A stretch of 64,000 bases of DNA from Bog-159 sp963785255 (GTDB lineage: Bacteria > Acidobacteriota > Terriglobia > Bryobacterales > Bryobacteraceae). Position 1 is the stretch's first letter. Each line of letters begins with the position of its first letter. The stretch is from contig CAWAUR010000013.1 of assembly GCA_963785255.1 (NCBI GenBank), positions 744,001-808,000 on the forward strand, read 5' to 3'. Made by a program: the position numbers and the translations under genes. This document shows positions 1-7,358 of the stretch, piece by piece. The notes beneath the pieces are model-generated. The model did not search any database and was not told the origin of the DNA. It saw only the letters and a program-made list of their open reading frames with translations.

Positions 1-2
1 CC

Positions 3-275
3 GGGGTACCGCTGGCGTTCGGACAGTCCGGCTCCGGGTCCGGCGGCGCGGGATCAGCCGGCGCAGGTCAAAGTGGAGGCGCGGGACAAGCCGGTCAAAC
101 CGGGACGCCTCAAACGCCAACCCCCCAGAACCCGACGGGGACTAGTTCGAATCCCAACGGAACCAGCACAAACAACCGTACCAAGGCGAACCGGCGGCAT
201 CGCAAGAACACAACCGGAACAAACACGAAGCAGAACTCGCCGAGCAATCCGACCGGTACGACTCCTCCACAGTAA
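3..275 (+). CDS. C-terminal end of a low-complexity Gly/Ser/Thr/Asn-rich protein (partial)
   Basis: Frame 3 is open from the window edge to a TAA at 273-275, so the start lies outside the window. The visible 90 residues begin with a Gly/Ala/Ser/Gln-rich stretch, move into Thr/Pro/Asn/Ser-rich sequence with a short basic patch (KANRRHRKN), and end in TGTTPPQ. This composition is typical of disordered tails on exported or surface proteins of this kind of bacterium. The two other forward frames give Arg-rich translations that look like shadows. No function can be assigned from this tail. Confidence 0.55.
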   Translation, partial: GVPLAFGQSGSGSGGAGSAGAGQSGGAGQAGQTGTPQTPTPQNPTGTSSNPNGTSTNNRTKANRRHRKNTTGTNTKQNSPSNPTGTTPPQ

Positions 276-324
276 TGTAGCCCACCAGCGCCACGCCGCC
301 ATGGCCGGAGCATTCCCGCGCACA

Positions 325-948
325 TTACGAGCGCCGGCTCCGGCCGCGCCACGAAGTCCGCTTAGAAACCGGAATCACAAACTTATAGGCGGTATGGCTA
401 TCCGAAAAACGGGCGATCTTAGTATCCACTAACCCCGCCTCGCGTCCGGCATTTAACGCCGCGATCTCGGTTACTTCCTTTTTGCCCTTTGGATAAACCA
501 CCCAAATGGCGCCTGTGGATCTCAAGGACTTTTGCAATGTTCTCAGCCTGGCCAGATCCTTATTGGCCGCGGCTGCGAAAAAGACCAGATCCGATTGTGC
601 GGCTGGCTTTCCTTCGGTAACATCGCCGGTGCGCCCTTCCAGATCCAAATTCACGCCGATCAGCGAAACGCGCAGGCCCGGCTTGACATCCAGCTTATCG
701 AGCAGCGTGCGCGGATTGCGAATCTTATGCGCCCACTTATCCGCCAGCCCGCCCAGAGTGAACAGCGCCGTGCCGGCCGGCCAAACCACCCGCAACACGC
801 CATCGGTGGCGTCTACCTCCTGGATGCTCTTATACGGAATCGCCAGACGGAAATCGCCGCGGAAAATCAAATCGTCGGTTTCGAGCAGCGCCTTACCCGC
901 GGATACCTTGCCGCCGAAGTGGACCTCGCACTTAGCTTCCTGTCCCAT
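325..948 (-). CDS. DUF3052-like protein
   Basis: A 207-residue soluble protein. The C-terminal half holds a segment like the DUF3052 core: IWVVYPKGKKEV followed by an AGLVDTKIARFSDSHTAYKF tail, similar to the 'iWvltPK...GL' pattern of that family. The N-terminal half (FGGKVSAGKALLETDDLIFRG) looks like a beta-rich domain. I chose the ATG at 946-948 because it overlaps the end of the upstream aminotransferase by only 17 bases and begins MGQEAKCEVHFGG; the longer reading back to 999 adds Arg-rich shadow sequence. It probably shares a transcript with the aminotransferase. The biochemical role is unknown. Confidence 0.7.
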   Translation of the reverse strand: MGQEAKCEVHFGGKVSAGKALLETDDLIFRGDFRLAIPYKSIQEVDATDGVLRVVWPAGTALFTLGGLADKWAHKIRNPRTLLDKLDVKPGLRVSLIGVNLDLEGRTGDVTEGKPAAQSDLVFFAAAANKDLARLRTLQKSLRSTGAIWVVYPKGKKEVTEIAALNAGREAGLVDTKIARFSDSHTAYKFVIPVSKRTSWRGRSRRS

Positions 949-2245
949 TCCCGCACTCCGTGAGCGACGCATCCAGCAGGCGCGCGAACTCATCCACATC
1001 TGACTTAGTGATATTCAGCGGCGGCGAGATGCGGATGCAATTGCCATACGTGCCCCCCTTGCCGATCAGAAGACCATGGCGGCGCGCGGCTTCCATTAGT
1101 TCAGCCGTGGCGCGCGCCGCGGGCGCTTTGGTCTGGCGGTCTTCCACCAGCTCCAGCGCCTGCATCAAGCCCATGCCGCGCACGTCTCCTATAATGGCGT
1201 GCTTATCGCGAAGCTCCTCCAGCTTGGCCCGCAGGTACGCTCCGGTATCGGCAGCATTGGCCAGCAGATTCTCTTCTTCAATCAGATCCAACACCGCCTT
1301 GGCCGCGGTGGTGGCGACTGGATTGCCGCCAAACGTGGAAATGGTGAGTCCGCGTACGCTCGCGGCCACTTCGGGCGTAGCTACCGTCACGCCGATCGGG
1401 CATCCATTGCCCAAGCCTTTGGCGCTGGTGATGACATCGGGAACCACGCCATAGTGCTCGATGCCGAACCACTTATTTCCGGTGCGGCCCCACGCTGTCT
1501 GAACCTCATCGCTTATGAAGATGCCGCCCGCCTGCCGCACGATCCCGGCCACGATGGAGAAATACTCTTTGGGAGGCGTAATGAATCCACCGACCCCCTG
1601 AATCGGTTCCGCGATGAATCCCGCAACTCTGCCAGAAGTGGACGTGCGGATCACGTCTTCCACGTCGCGCGCGCAGCGAACATCGCACGAGGGATAAGTA
1701 AGTCCGAACGGACAGCGGTAACAATATGCGTCGTGTGCGTGCACGATGCCGGGCTGAATGGCTCCGCCGATGCGCCAGGACGCCTGGCCGGTGAGTCCCA
1801 TGGTCATCGCCGAACGCCCGTGATAGGAGTGGCGCAGCGCAATGATTTCGGTGCTGCCGGTGTAACAACGCGCCGCCAGGATGGCCGTCTCATTGGCCTC
1901 CGTGCCGCTGTTGGTGAAGAATGACTTGGTCAGCCGTCCCGCGGGAGTGAGCGACGCGATCTTCTTCGCCAGCGCGGCCTGCGGCTGGGTGACAAAGACC
2001 GTGGAGACATGCTGCAAGGTATCCACTTGGGCATGAATCGCAGCGTTCACTCTTGAATTGCCGTGTCCCACGCTGATCGTCAGAATACCGCCAAAAAAAT
2101 CCAGATAGGCGCGGCCGGCATCGTCGTAAACGAATTGGTCTTTCGCGCGCGCGATCACCAGCGGCTCGCGATAGTAATGAAACACCGCCGGAAACAAGTA
2201 TTCCTGGCTGGCAAGAATGATCTCTTCGCCGTTTCGAGTACTCAT
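932..2245 (-). CDS. Class III (AGXT2/GABA-type) PLP aminotransferase
   Basis: A 437-residue fold-type I PLP enzyme of full family length. Visible motifs are TNSGTEANE (cofactor phosphate region), the EPIQGVGGF and FISDEVQTAWGRTG segments (Glu, and the Asp that contacts the PLP ring nitrogen), and SAKGLGNG near residue 275 with the Schiff-base lysine. The sequence is closest in feel to alanine-glyoxylate aminotransferase 2 and 4-aminobutyrate aminotransferases, so it should move an amino group between an omega- or alpha-amino donor and a keto acid such as glyoxylate, pyruvate or 2-oxoglutarate. Substrate cannot be read from sequence. It starts 3 bases after a broken sigma-factor gene and overlaps the DUF3052-like gene. 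Confidence 0.88.
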   Translation of the reverse strand: MSTRNGEEIILASQEYLFPAVFHYYREPLVIARAKDQFVYDDAGRAYLDFFGGILTISVGHGNSRVNAAIHAQVDTLQHVSTVFVTQPQAALAKKIASLTPAGRLTKSFFTNSGTEANETAILAARCYTGSTEIIALRHSYHGRSAMTMGLTGQASWRIGGAIQPGIVHAHDAYCYRCPFGLTYPSCDVRCARDVEDVIRTSTSGRVAGFIAEPIQGVGGFITPPKEYFSIVAGIVRQAGGIFISDEVQTAWGRTGNKWFGIEHYGVVPDVITSAKGLGNGCPIGVTVATPEVAASVRGLTISTFGGNPVATTAAKAVLDLIEEENLLANAADTGAYLRAKLEELRDKHAIIGDVRGMGLMQALELVEDRQTKAPAARATAELMEAARRHGLLIGKGGTYGNCIRISPPLNITKSDVDEFARLLDASLTECGNGTGS

Positions 2246-2248
2246 AGA

Positions 2249-2801
2249 TTATGCACTCACACTGGCCAACTCGGCGTGCAGCCACGCGCGCGAAAATTTC
2301 AGTCGCGCCGCACGGTTTTGATGCTCACGCCCAATATGGCGGCCGTTTCCGCCGGGCTCAGTCCCGTGAAATATTGCAACTCCACCACGCGGCAGGCGCC
2401 CGGATGTTTGCCTTCCAAACGCGTCGGGGCATCGTCCAACGCCATCAGCTCCGGAATGCGCCATCGAGCGAGATCCGTTTGCCGGCCTGCCTTTTTTGCG
2501 CGCCCAGCGAGCGTGCGTAATCGATCAGCACGCGGCGCATGGTGGTGGCCGCCACCGCGAAGAAGTGCGCCCGGTTATTCCAGGGGATCTGCTCTCCCAC
2601 CAGCCTTACGAACGCCTCGTGGACCAGCGCCGCCGGTTGCAGGGTATGGTCCGGCCGCTCCCCCTGCATCGCATACCGGGCGATCCGCCGCAATTCCGTG
2701 TAGACGATCCGGAACAACTCCTCCTCGGCTGCTTTGTCACCGCCGCCGGCGAGACGCAGCAGTTCCCTCACGTTCGACTGCTCGTCGGAAGATAACGCCA
2801 T
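2249..2801 (-). pseudogene. ECF-type sigma factor (TIGR02999-like), broken by two frameshifts
   Basis: Region 2 is intact in the first frame (ELLRLAGGGDKAAEEELF, RPDHTLQPAALVHEAFVRL, HFFAVAATTMRRVLIDYAR), which ends at a TGA at 2445-2447. Region 4 continues in a second frame (CRVVELQYFTGLSPAETAAI, then LGVSIKTVRRD), which stops at 2299-2301. The last helix (LKFSRAWLHAEL) is in a third frame and ends at 2249. Two single-base indels, near 2455 and near 2300, restore one protein of about 183 residues. Such sigma factors normally partner receptors or kinases; none is adjacent. Either a decaying gene or two sequencing errors. Confidence 0.75.
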
Positions 2802-2894
2802 GATGTGGATGCTGACTGAAACCCAATCATACAATGCGGCGGCCGCAACAGGTAGGCGGATAGTTGGGCTACTTTCAGCCACGCGGGGCGGGAA

Positions 2895-3068
2895 TTACAA
2901 CGCCAGGCGCAGATAGATCGCGCCAGCCGTTGGTTTGTCGGCATAAGCGCTGGTCTGCTCGAATCCCCACCGCCCGTACAAGGCCAGCGCTCTACTCATT
3001 ACGGGCATGGTGTCGGCGACGATCTCGTTGTAGCCGATGGCGCGCGCTTCCGCGATCAGCCATTGAAG
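2895..3068 (-). pseudogene. GNAT acetyltransferase remnant (C-terminal part)
   Basis: A 57-codon open stretch reads as the end of a Gcn5-related N-acetyltransferase: LIAEARAIGYNEIVADTMP, then ALALYGRWGFEQTSAYADKP and a final beta strand IYLRLAL before TAA. The pattern (helix, 'D T xP M', 'AxxLYxxxGF') is the acetyl-CoA-binding second half of the fold. Upstream in the same frame there is an immediate TAG, and the preceding sequence matches the first half only weakly in other frames. The gene is therefore truncated and no start codon is usable. It sits between the broken sigma factor and a gene-free stretch, which suggests a local zone of decay. Confidence 0.6.
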
Positions 3069-3469
3069 CTACGAACCCTTTTGTCCGCCTGGCCGCCGCT
3101 TCGTCAGCTATCCGACCGGGTCTGCGCAGGATTCAAATGCGGTGAACTCGATTCGGGAAGGGCGGGATCGGGTGCTTTGGGCAGCGGCCGACACGGGCGT
3201 CTTCCGGCCCGCTCCGGGCATCCGGCAGTTTCGTGTTAGCGCATTTCCGGCCTAGGCAAGTTATGGAGACGTTTTGCCAGATGCGGGGGGGCGGCATGGG
3301 CGATCGGCGGCCAAGGGCTTTCCCGGCTTGGACCGGTGGCGACCGCAGCAGGGCATCCCTCCGCATCCTGGCAGCCTCTATCGCGATCGCGGCGGCGCCG
3401 TCGCTGTACGATGGCCGTAAGGTTTTTGACGGTCGCTAAAAGCTCATCCTGACGCCCTCGGCCACTTCT
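3069..3469. other. Gene-free stretch
   Basis: About 400 bases with no convincing coding sequence. Short open frames on both strands here are rich in Arg and Pro and resemble no family I know. It probably contains the degraded first half of the GNAT gene (up to about 3150) and spacer before the membrane protein that ends at 3470. No terminator-like hairpin with a T run was seen. Confidence 0.4.
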
Positions 3470-4078
3470 TCAGCGGCCTGCGCTTTTGCTACGCGCAATC
3501 CATCCGTAGACGGAGACGACGCTTCCCACGGTGCAAACAACAATAAGCCCGATAAGCAAATCCTGCACAATGGGATTCTTGGACCATCGGAGGATACGTT
3601 CTCCAAAGCGCAGCGCCAGAAATCCAACCGCCAGGAAACGCACCAACCGGGCGGCTCCTATCAAACCCAGCAGGCGGCCGCGCGGGTATTGCAAAGCGGC
3701 GCCTGCCATGACGAATGGCGTGAATGGAAAGGGCGGCGGCGCAAGCGAGGCCACGACCAGTGCCCGGCCTGCGTTCCTCCGCACTTTATCGCGAATGCGA
3801 TTCAAACGGCGCCGCGACAAATGAGTTTCGAGACCTTTGGCTCCCAGGGGCCGCAACGTCAGATCGATTAAAAGGCAGCCCCACACGGAACCTACCGTGG
3901 ACATCGCCGCGTAATAAAACATATTCGCCAAGCTGCGGTGACTCGCGGTCATGGCCACCACCAACAAGTCGTTACCCCACGGCGCGAAGAGGAATGAAGA
4001 GTCCAGAATGCCAAGAACCAATAGGCCGGCTCCGCCGCGCCTCATGATGAACGCAAACAGCGCCGCTGCCCAATGCAT
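3470..4078 (-). CDS. VTT/DedA-like (YqaA-type) integral membrane protein
   Basis: A 202-residue hydrophobic protein. The N-terminal third carries a hydrophobic helix and a LDSSFLFAPWGNDLLV segment typical of the small YqaA-like branch of SNARE-associated/DedA proteins. A central basic loop (LSRRRLNRIRDKVRRNAGRA) is followed by a Pro-rich re-entrant motif APPPFPFTPFVMAGA, the hallmark of the VTT domain, and two further membrane helices. Family members are inner-membrane proteins linked to lipid scrambling or envelope homeostasis. The gene follows the next feature on the same strand by 26 bases and may share its transcript. Confidence 0.72.
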   Translation of the reverse strand: MHWAAALFAFIMRRGGAGLLVLGILDSSFLFAPWGNDLLVVAMTASHRSLANMFYYAAMSTVGSVWGCLLIDLTLRPLGAKGLETHLSRRRLNRIRDKVRRNAGRALVVASLAPPPFPFTPFVMAGAALQYPRGRLLGLIGAARLVRFLAVGFLALRFGERILRWSKNPIVQDLLIGLIVVCTVGSVVSVYGWIARSKSAGR

Positions 4079-4104
4079 GGATTACCGGCCTTTCACCGCG
4101 CGGC

Positions 4105-4623
4105 TTAAAGGCGCGGGCGGCATGCGTAACTTTGGATGAACACGGAGGGTACATCGCTGGCCGGAAACGACTCCGAAGAGGCCTCATCCAGCATCTCGTC
4201 CAGGTGCGCGCGCGAGATCAGCGTGTTTTTGGCGACTTCCAGTTGTCCGGGCGCTACCCAAATTAAGGCTGCCAGTTGACCCGCTCTGCCGCGAAGGGCC
4301 TGAAAAGCGGTCACGCCGATGTGCGCTTCGTCCAATCCGTCGAGCGTATCCGCCAGCACGCCGGGGCCCCCGTCGCCCTGCACGAAGATGCCGGCCTGGC
4401 GCTCGCTAAGCGCCAGTTTCAAGCCGGCGGCCGCTCGGCGCAGCGCCTTCGAGTCCAGTGTCGCCAATTCTACTCGCGTTTGCTTTGCACCGGCCGGATG
4501 TTGGGAGAAGGCCACCAGGCCGGCTCCCGATCGCAGCAGGTCAGCTACAACCGTGGCGCCCGACAATGTGTCGTCGTTTGTCACTATGGAGTAACATTCT
4601 AACTGTCTAACCTGGATGGTCAT
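4105..4623 (-). CDS. Unknown soluble protein with a DEAS-ESFPASD tail motif
   Basis: A 172-residue protein I do not recognise. Its core alternates predicted strands and helices (GATVVADLLRSGAGLVAFS, RRAAAGLKLALSERQAGIFV, DEAHIGVTAFQALRGRAGQL) in a way that resembles two ACT-like ferredoxin folds, but I see no clear ligand motif. The C-terminus contains DEASSESFPASDVPS, close to a short motif (DEASxESFPASDPP) that recurs at the ends of unrelated small bacterial proteins. It lies directly upstream of the VTT membrane protein on the same strand. An ACT-type regulatory domain is a guess. Confidence 0.55.
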   Translation of the reverse strand: MTIQVRQLECYSIVTNDDTLSGATVVADLLRSGAGLVAFSQHPAGAKQTRVELATLDSKALRRAAAGLKLALSERQAGIFVQGDGGPGVLADTLDGLDEAHIGVTAFQALRGRAGQLAALIWVAPGQLEVAKNTLISRAHLDEMLDEASSESFPASDVPSVFIQSYACRPRL

Positions 4624-4858
4624 ACGTTATTCCAATATTCCAATCTTGCTAACCGGAAACTGTAGCGTAAGAGTTGATCGACACTTACCGATGTTGTTGC
4701 AGTTAGCATGCCAACGTGCCGTCCACGCACATACCGTACGGAATCGGCCCATGGGGGAGGCATGCAAGCGGCCGCATGGCAAGTGACACCTTGCTGATTT
4801 CCACGGGCGGAGGTGCGTAAGCGCACATCGGACGGCCGCTTGCTCCTACGAGTCTGCG

Positions 4859-4984
4859 ATGGAACTAGTACTTGTCGGAACCGCAGTGGTAACGAGTTTT
4901 GCTGCGGCCCTGATTATTCAAATCGGCATTCTCGCAGCGATCCTGCATTATGTGATATCACCGGGCCACCCGCGCAAGCTGTAA
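4859..4984 (+). CDS. 41-residue single-helix membrane protein
   Basis: A small open frame, ATG at 4859 and TAA at 4982, encoding MELVLVGTAVVTSFAAAL plus a second hydrophobic half and a short polar, basic tail (SPGHPRKL). It is almost entirely one or two hydrophobic segments. It lies 37 bases upstream of the DUF1328-like gene on the same strand, and both products are tiny membrane proteins, which supports it being real. The ribosome-binding site is weak. Family unknown. Confidence 0.4.
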   Translation: MELVLVGTAVVTSFAAALIIQIGILAAILHYVISPGHPRKL

Positions 4985-5021
4985 GGTGTGTTCGGACAGA
5001 CCGTTTGATAAGGAGATTAGC

Positions 5022-5186
5022 ATGCTTTACTACGCTCTCGTATTTCTGGTCATCGCGCTGGTGGCCGCTATTTTAGGATTCGGTGGAATCGCAGTAGCTT
5101 TCGCCGGTGTCGCCAAGATTATCTTCGTCCTGTTTCTCATTTTCTTTCTGGTCAGTCTGGTAATGCATGTAGGCCGGCGCGTTTAA
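5022..5186 (+). CDS. DUF1328-family small membrane protein
   Basis: 54 residues beginning MLYYALVFLVIALVAAILGF and ending in VMHVGRRV, with two hydrophobic segments and the GFGGIA turn typical of DUF1328 (YtjA-like) proteins. The ATG at 5022 is preceded by AAGGAGATTAGC, a strong Shine-Dalgarno at good spacing, so the longer reading from 4986 is rejected. Members are abundant in bacteria from stressed or nutrient-poor habitats and are often stress induced, but their biochemical role is unknown. It runs towards, and ends 17 bases from, the FNT channel gene on the other strand. Confidence 0.85.
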   Translation: MLYYALVFLVIALVAAILGFGGIAVAFAGVAKIIFVLFLIFFLVSLVMHVGRRV

Positions 5187-5202
5187 AAGGCGGCCGCACG
5201 TA

Positions 5203-6027
5203 TTACTTGGAGACCACCTGCGCATGATTCAGGGCGGCCACCAGAGCGACGCCCCCGAGAATGTTGCCCAGCAGAGTGGGCAGCATATAGCCCGCCGCCA
5301 CTTGCTCGAAGCTGGCCTGACCGGCCGTCGCCAGATAGAGTGTTTCGACGGAACCGGCGATGATGTGGGTTAAGTGCGCCACACCCACCAGCCAGGTCAG
5401 CGCCACGATAACCACCACGCGAAATGCTTCCGCTAACGGAAGCAGCCACACCATGAACGCGATCAACCAGCCCGCGAAGACACCACGCAACAAAGCTTGT
5501 CCGAAACTTACGGAGAGCGACTCTCTTCCAATGGCGGCAAAGGCCGCACGAACCTGCGGCTGAAATGCGCCAGTTTGACTAAGCACGCAGGCGATGATCA
5601 GCGCGCCAGTAAGATTAGAAACCAGGACCAGGGCCCAAAGCCGCAGCGCGCGAAGCAGCATGGCGCGGTCCCGGTGAAGCATCACCGGCAGGATGGGTGT
5701 CAGTGTGTTCTCGGTGAAAAGTTGTTGCCTGCCTAACACTACCAACAGGAAGCCGTAACTATAGCCAAGCTTGCTGACGAGCGGACGCCAGGGTGCATCG
5801 GGCAGGCTGGCGCGCAGCAATCCCTCGGCAATTAGAGAGAAACCCATGGAGAGTCCGGCCGCCAAACCGGACCAGAGCAGAGCGGACGCCGAGCGTTGTA
5901 ACTCCTGTTCGCCCTCGCGGCGAATGGCCTCATGCACCACCGATGCGCTGACTGTGCTGCGGCGTTCGGCCTCGCGGATCTCTCGCTGGCTTAGATCAAG
6001 CTTGTTTTCGACAGTCTCTCGAGACAT
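5203..6027 (-). CDS. Formate/nitrite transporter (FNT) family channel, YfdC-like
   Basis: A 274-residue inner-membrane protein with a charged N-terminal extension of about 45 residues, as in YfdC-type members, followed by six hydrophobic segments. Family landmarks include LWSGLAAGLSMGFSLIAEG, LGYSYGFLLVVLGRQQLFTENTL and the SVETLYLATAG and LPTLLGNILGGV segments around the second half of the pore. FNT channels pass small monovalent anions or weak acids (formate, nitrite, hydrosulfide). The cargo is not determined by sequence. It is a monocistronic unit facing the small membrane-protein genes. Confidence 0.85.
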   Translation of the reverse strand: MSRETVENKLDLSQREIREAERRSTVSASVVHEAIRREGEQELQRSASALLWSGLAAGLSMGFSLIAEGLLRASLPDAPWRPLVSKLGYSYGFLLVVLGRQQLFTENTLTPILPVMLHRDRAMLLRALRLWALVLVSNLTGALIIACVLSQTGAFQPQVRAAFAAIGRESLSVSFGQALLRGVFAGWLIAFMVWLLPLAEAFRVVVIVALTWLVGVAHLTHIIAGSVETLYLATAGQASFEQVAAGYMLPTLLGNILGGVALVAALNHAQVVSK

Positions 6028-6361
6028 TTCGCAACAACAAGCATGTGGAGCGCCATTCGACGGATGTAAGTAAAGCGACTTGGCCGAGCCACGGCAGCTC
6101 GCCGTAGGACACGAAATTGCTCGGGGACCGTTCGGAGGCCGGACCTAATGGCGTTCAAGCGTGTGTGTTTGGTTCGGATGGCGATATCTGCCGGTTTCGG
6201 CCACGTTCGCTTGCGCGGCTATTCACAGTCGCGTAAACACTCTGCTTAAAAAGAGCACCTCTCTGCCTGCGCGGAAGTGACTGCACGGTGCAAAAGTTGC
6301 GCCGCGTTTCGGCAAACCGCTCGGCCCGCTACGACGCGATTCGTACCAGAAGGAGAAGTTT
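6028..6361. other. Intergenic region between divergent genes
   Basis: About 335 bases separating the FNT gene (minus strand) from the TPR gene (plus strand), so it should hold both promoters. I could not pick clear -35/-10 boxes. The only firm signal is the AGAAGGAGAAG ribosome-binding site just before 6362. Confidence 0.4.
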
Positions 6362-7300
6362 ATGAAGGCGACTGTTTTACTGTTGTTTGTCGCGCTAAGT
6401 GCGGCTCGATCGCAATCTGTGTTGGAAGGACAGTTAGAGGGCAGCGATAAGACGGACCTGAGCGGTCTCACCGTGCACGTTAAAGGTCCTTCGACAACAA
6501 CGGTAAACGATTTCCGCGCGGATGTCGATCTCTCCGGCCGGTTTCGTGTTACAGGACTCAAGCCGGGCACATATATCTTGCCGGTGGTGAACTCTTCCGG
6601 CCGCGAGATGGTCACCCAGACGGTCGAAGTCGGTCCTACGGCGAGCCCGGTTTCCGTGGTGATGCCGAATACTTATAAGGAAAGCTCATCCAGCGGTACT
6701 ATCTCGGCGGCCGCATTAAGCCATAAGCCCAAGCCGGCGGCTTACAAGGCGTGCGTCCGGGCGCAGAAGTTCTCAGCGGCGAAAGACTTCACGCATGCGG
6801 TCCTGGAACTGCAGAAAGCCGTAGCATTCGATCCGTTATATGCGCCGGCGCATGGCAATCTCGGCGCGCAATACGCGCGGCTGGCACGCTTTCGGAGCGC
6901 CGAGTTGGAACTCCGGAAGGCCATCGAACTGGATTCCGGCACTGGCGTTTACTATTCCGATCTGGCATGGGTACTGGCAAACGAGGGGCAAGAGCGGGAG
7001 GCGCAGTCCCAAGCACCACGCGGAGTCGACTTGGACGCTGTGAATCCGAAGGCGCATCTGCTGCTTGGTTACCTGTTAGCCAATCATCCCGAAACGCGTG
7101 CGTCGGCCCTTTCGCATTTGATTTTTGCGGCGCGCGAAATTCCGGAAGCCCACCAGATATTGGCCGGAGTCTACCGGGCAACGGGCAATGAGATACTCGC
7201 GCGCCAGGAGATGCAGCGCTACCAAGACGCCATCGGCGAGACGCCCAAGCCGGCGGAATACGATGAAGCGGCGGCGCGAGATCCGAAAGACGGACACTGA
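6362..7300 (+). CDS. Exported TPR protein with a carboxypeptidase regulatory-like domain
   Basis: 312 residues: a short Sec-type signal (MKATVLLLFVALSAARSQS), a beta-sandwich of the carboxypeptidase regulatory-like type (residues about 20-110: LSGLTVHVKGP, GRFRVTGLKPGTYIL), then tetratricopeptide repeats (ALELQKAVAFDPLYAPAHGN pattern, AELELRKAIELDSGTGVYY, DAVNPKAHLLLGYLL). It is likely a periplasmic scaffold for protein-protein contacts. The start follows AGAAGGAG at good spacing. Its TGA overlaps the first base of a dispersed repeat. Confidence 0.8.
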   Translation: MKATVLLLFVALSAARSQSVLEGQLEGSDKTDLSGLTVHVKGPSTTTVNDFRADVDLSGRFRVTGLKPGTYILPVVNSSGREMVTQTVEVGPTASPVSVVMPNTYKESSSSGTISAAALSHKPKPAAYKACVRAQKFSAAKDFTHAVLELQKAVAFDPLYAPAHGNLGAQYARLARFRSAELELRKAIELDSGTGVYYSDLAWVLANEGQEREAQSQAPRGVDLDAVNPKAHLLLGYLLANHPETRASALSHLIFAAREIPEAHQILAGVYRATGNEILARQEMQRYQDAIGETPKPAEYDEAAARDPKDGH

Positions 7301-7323
7301 CCGCTCCCGGACGGTCGCGGCTC
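7300..7323. repeat. Family A palindromic repeat at a stop codon
   Basis: A copy of the 24-base family A unit with core CCGCTCCCGGACGGTCGCGG. It begins at the last base of the TPR gene's TGA and lies in the 58-base gap before the GH15 gene. Other copies are at 14266, 35699, 36974, 48843, 51346 and 51412. Confidence 0.75.
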
Positions 7324-7358
7324 GGTAAACTATTGTTGACGAGGTCGCAAATCGTAAG

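Noticed and set aside
3233..3439. 68-codon plus-strand frame
   Set aside because: No homology signal, no ribosome-binding site, lies in a decayed region.
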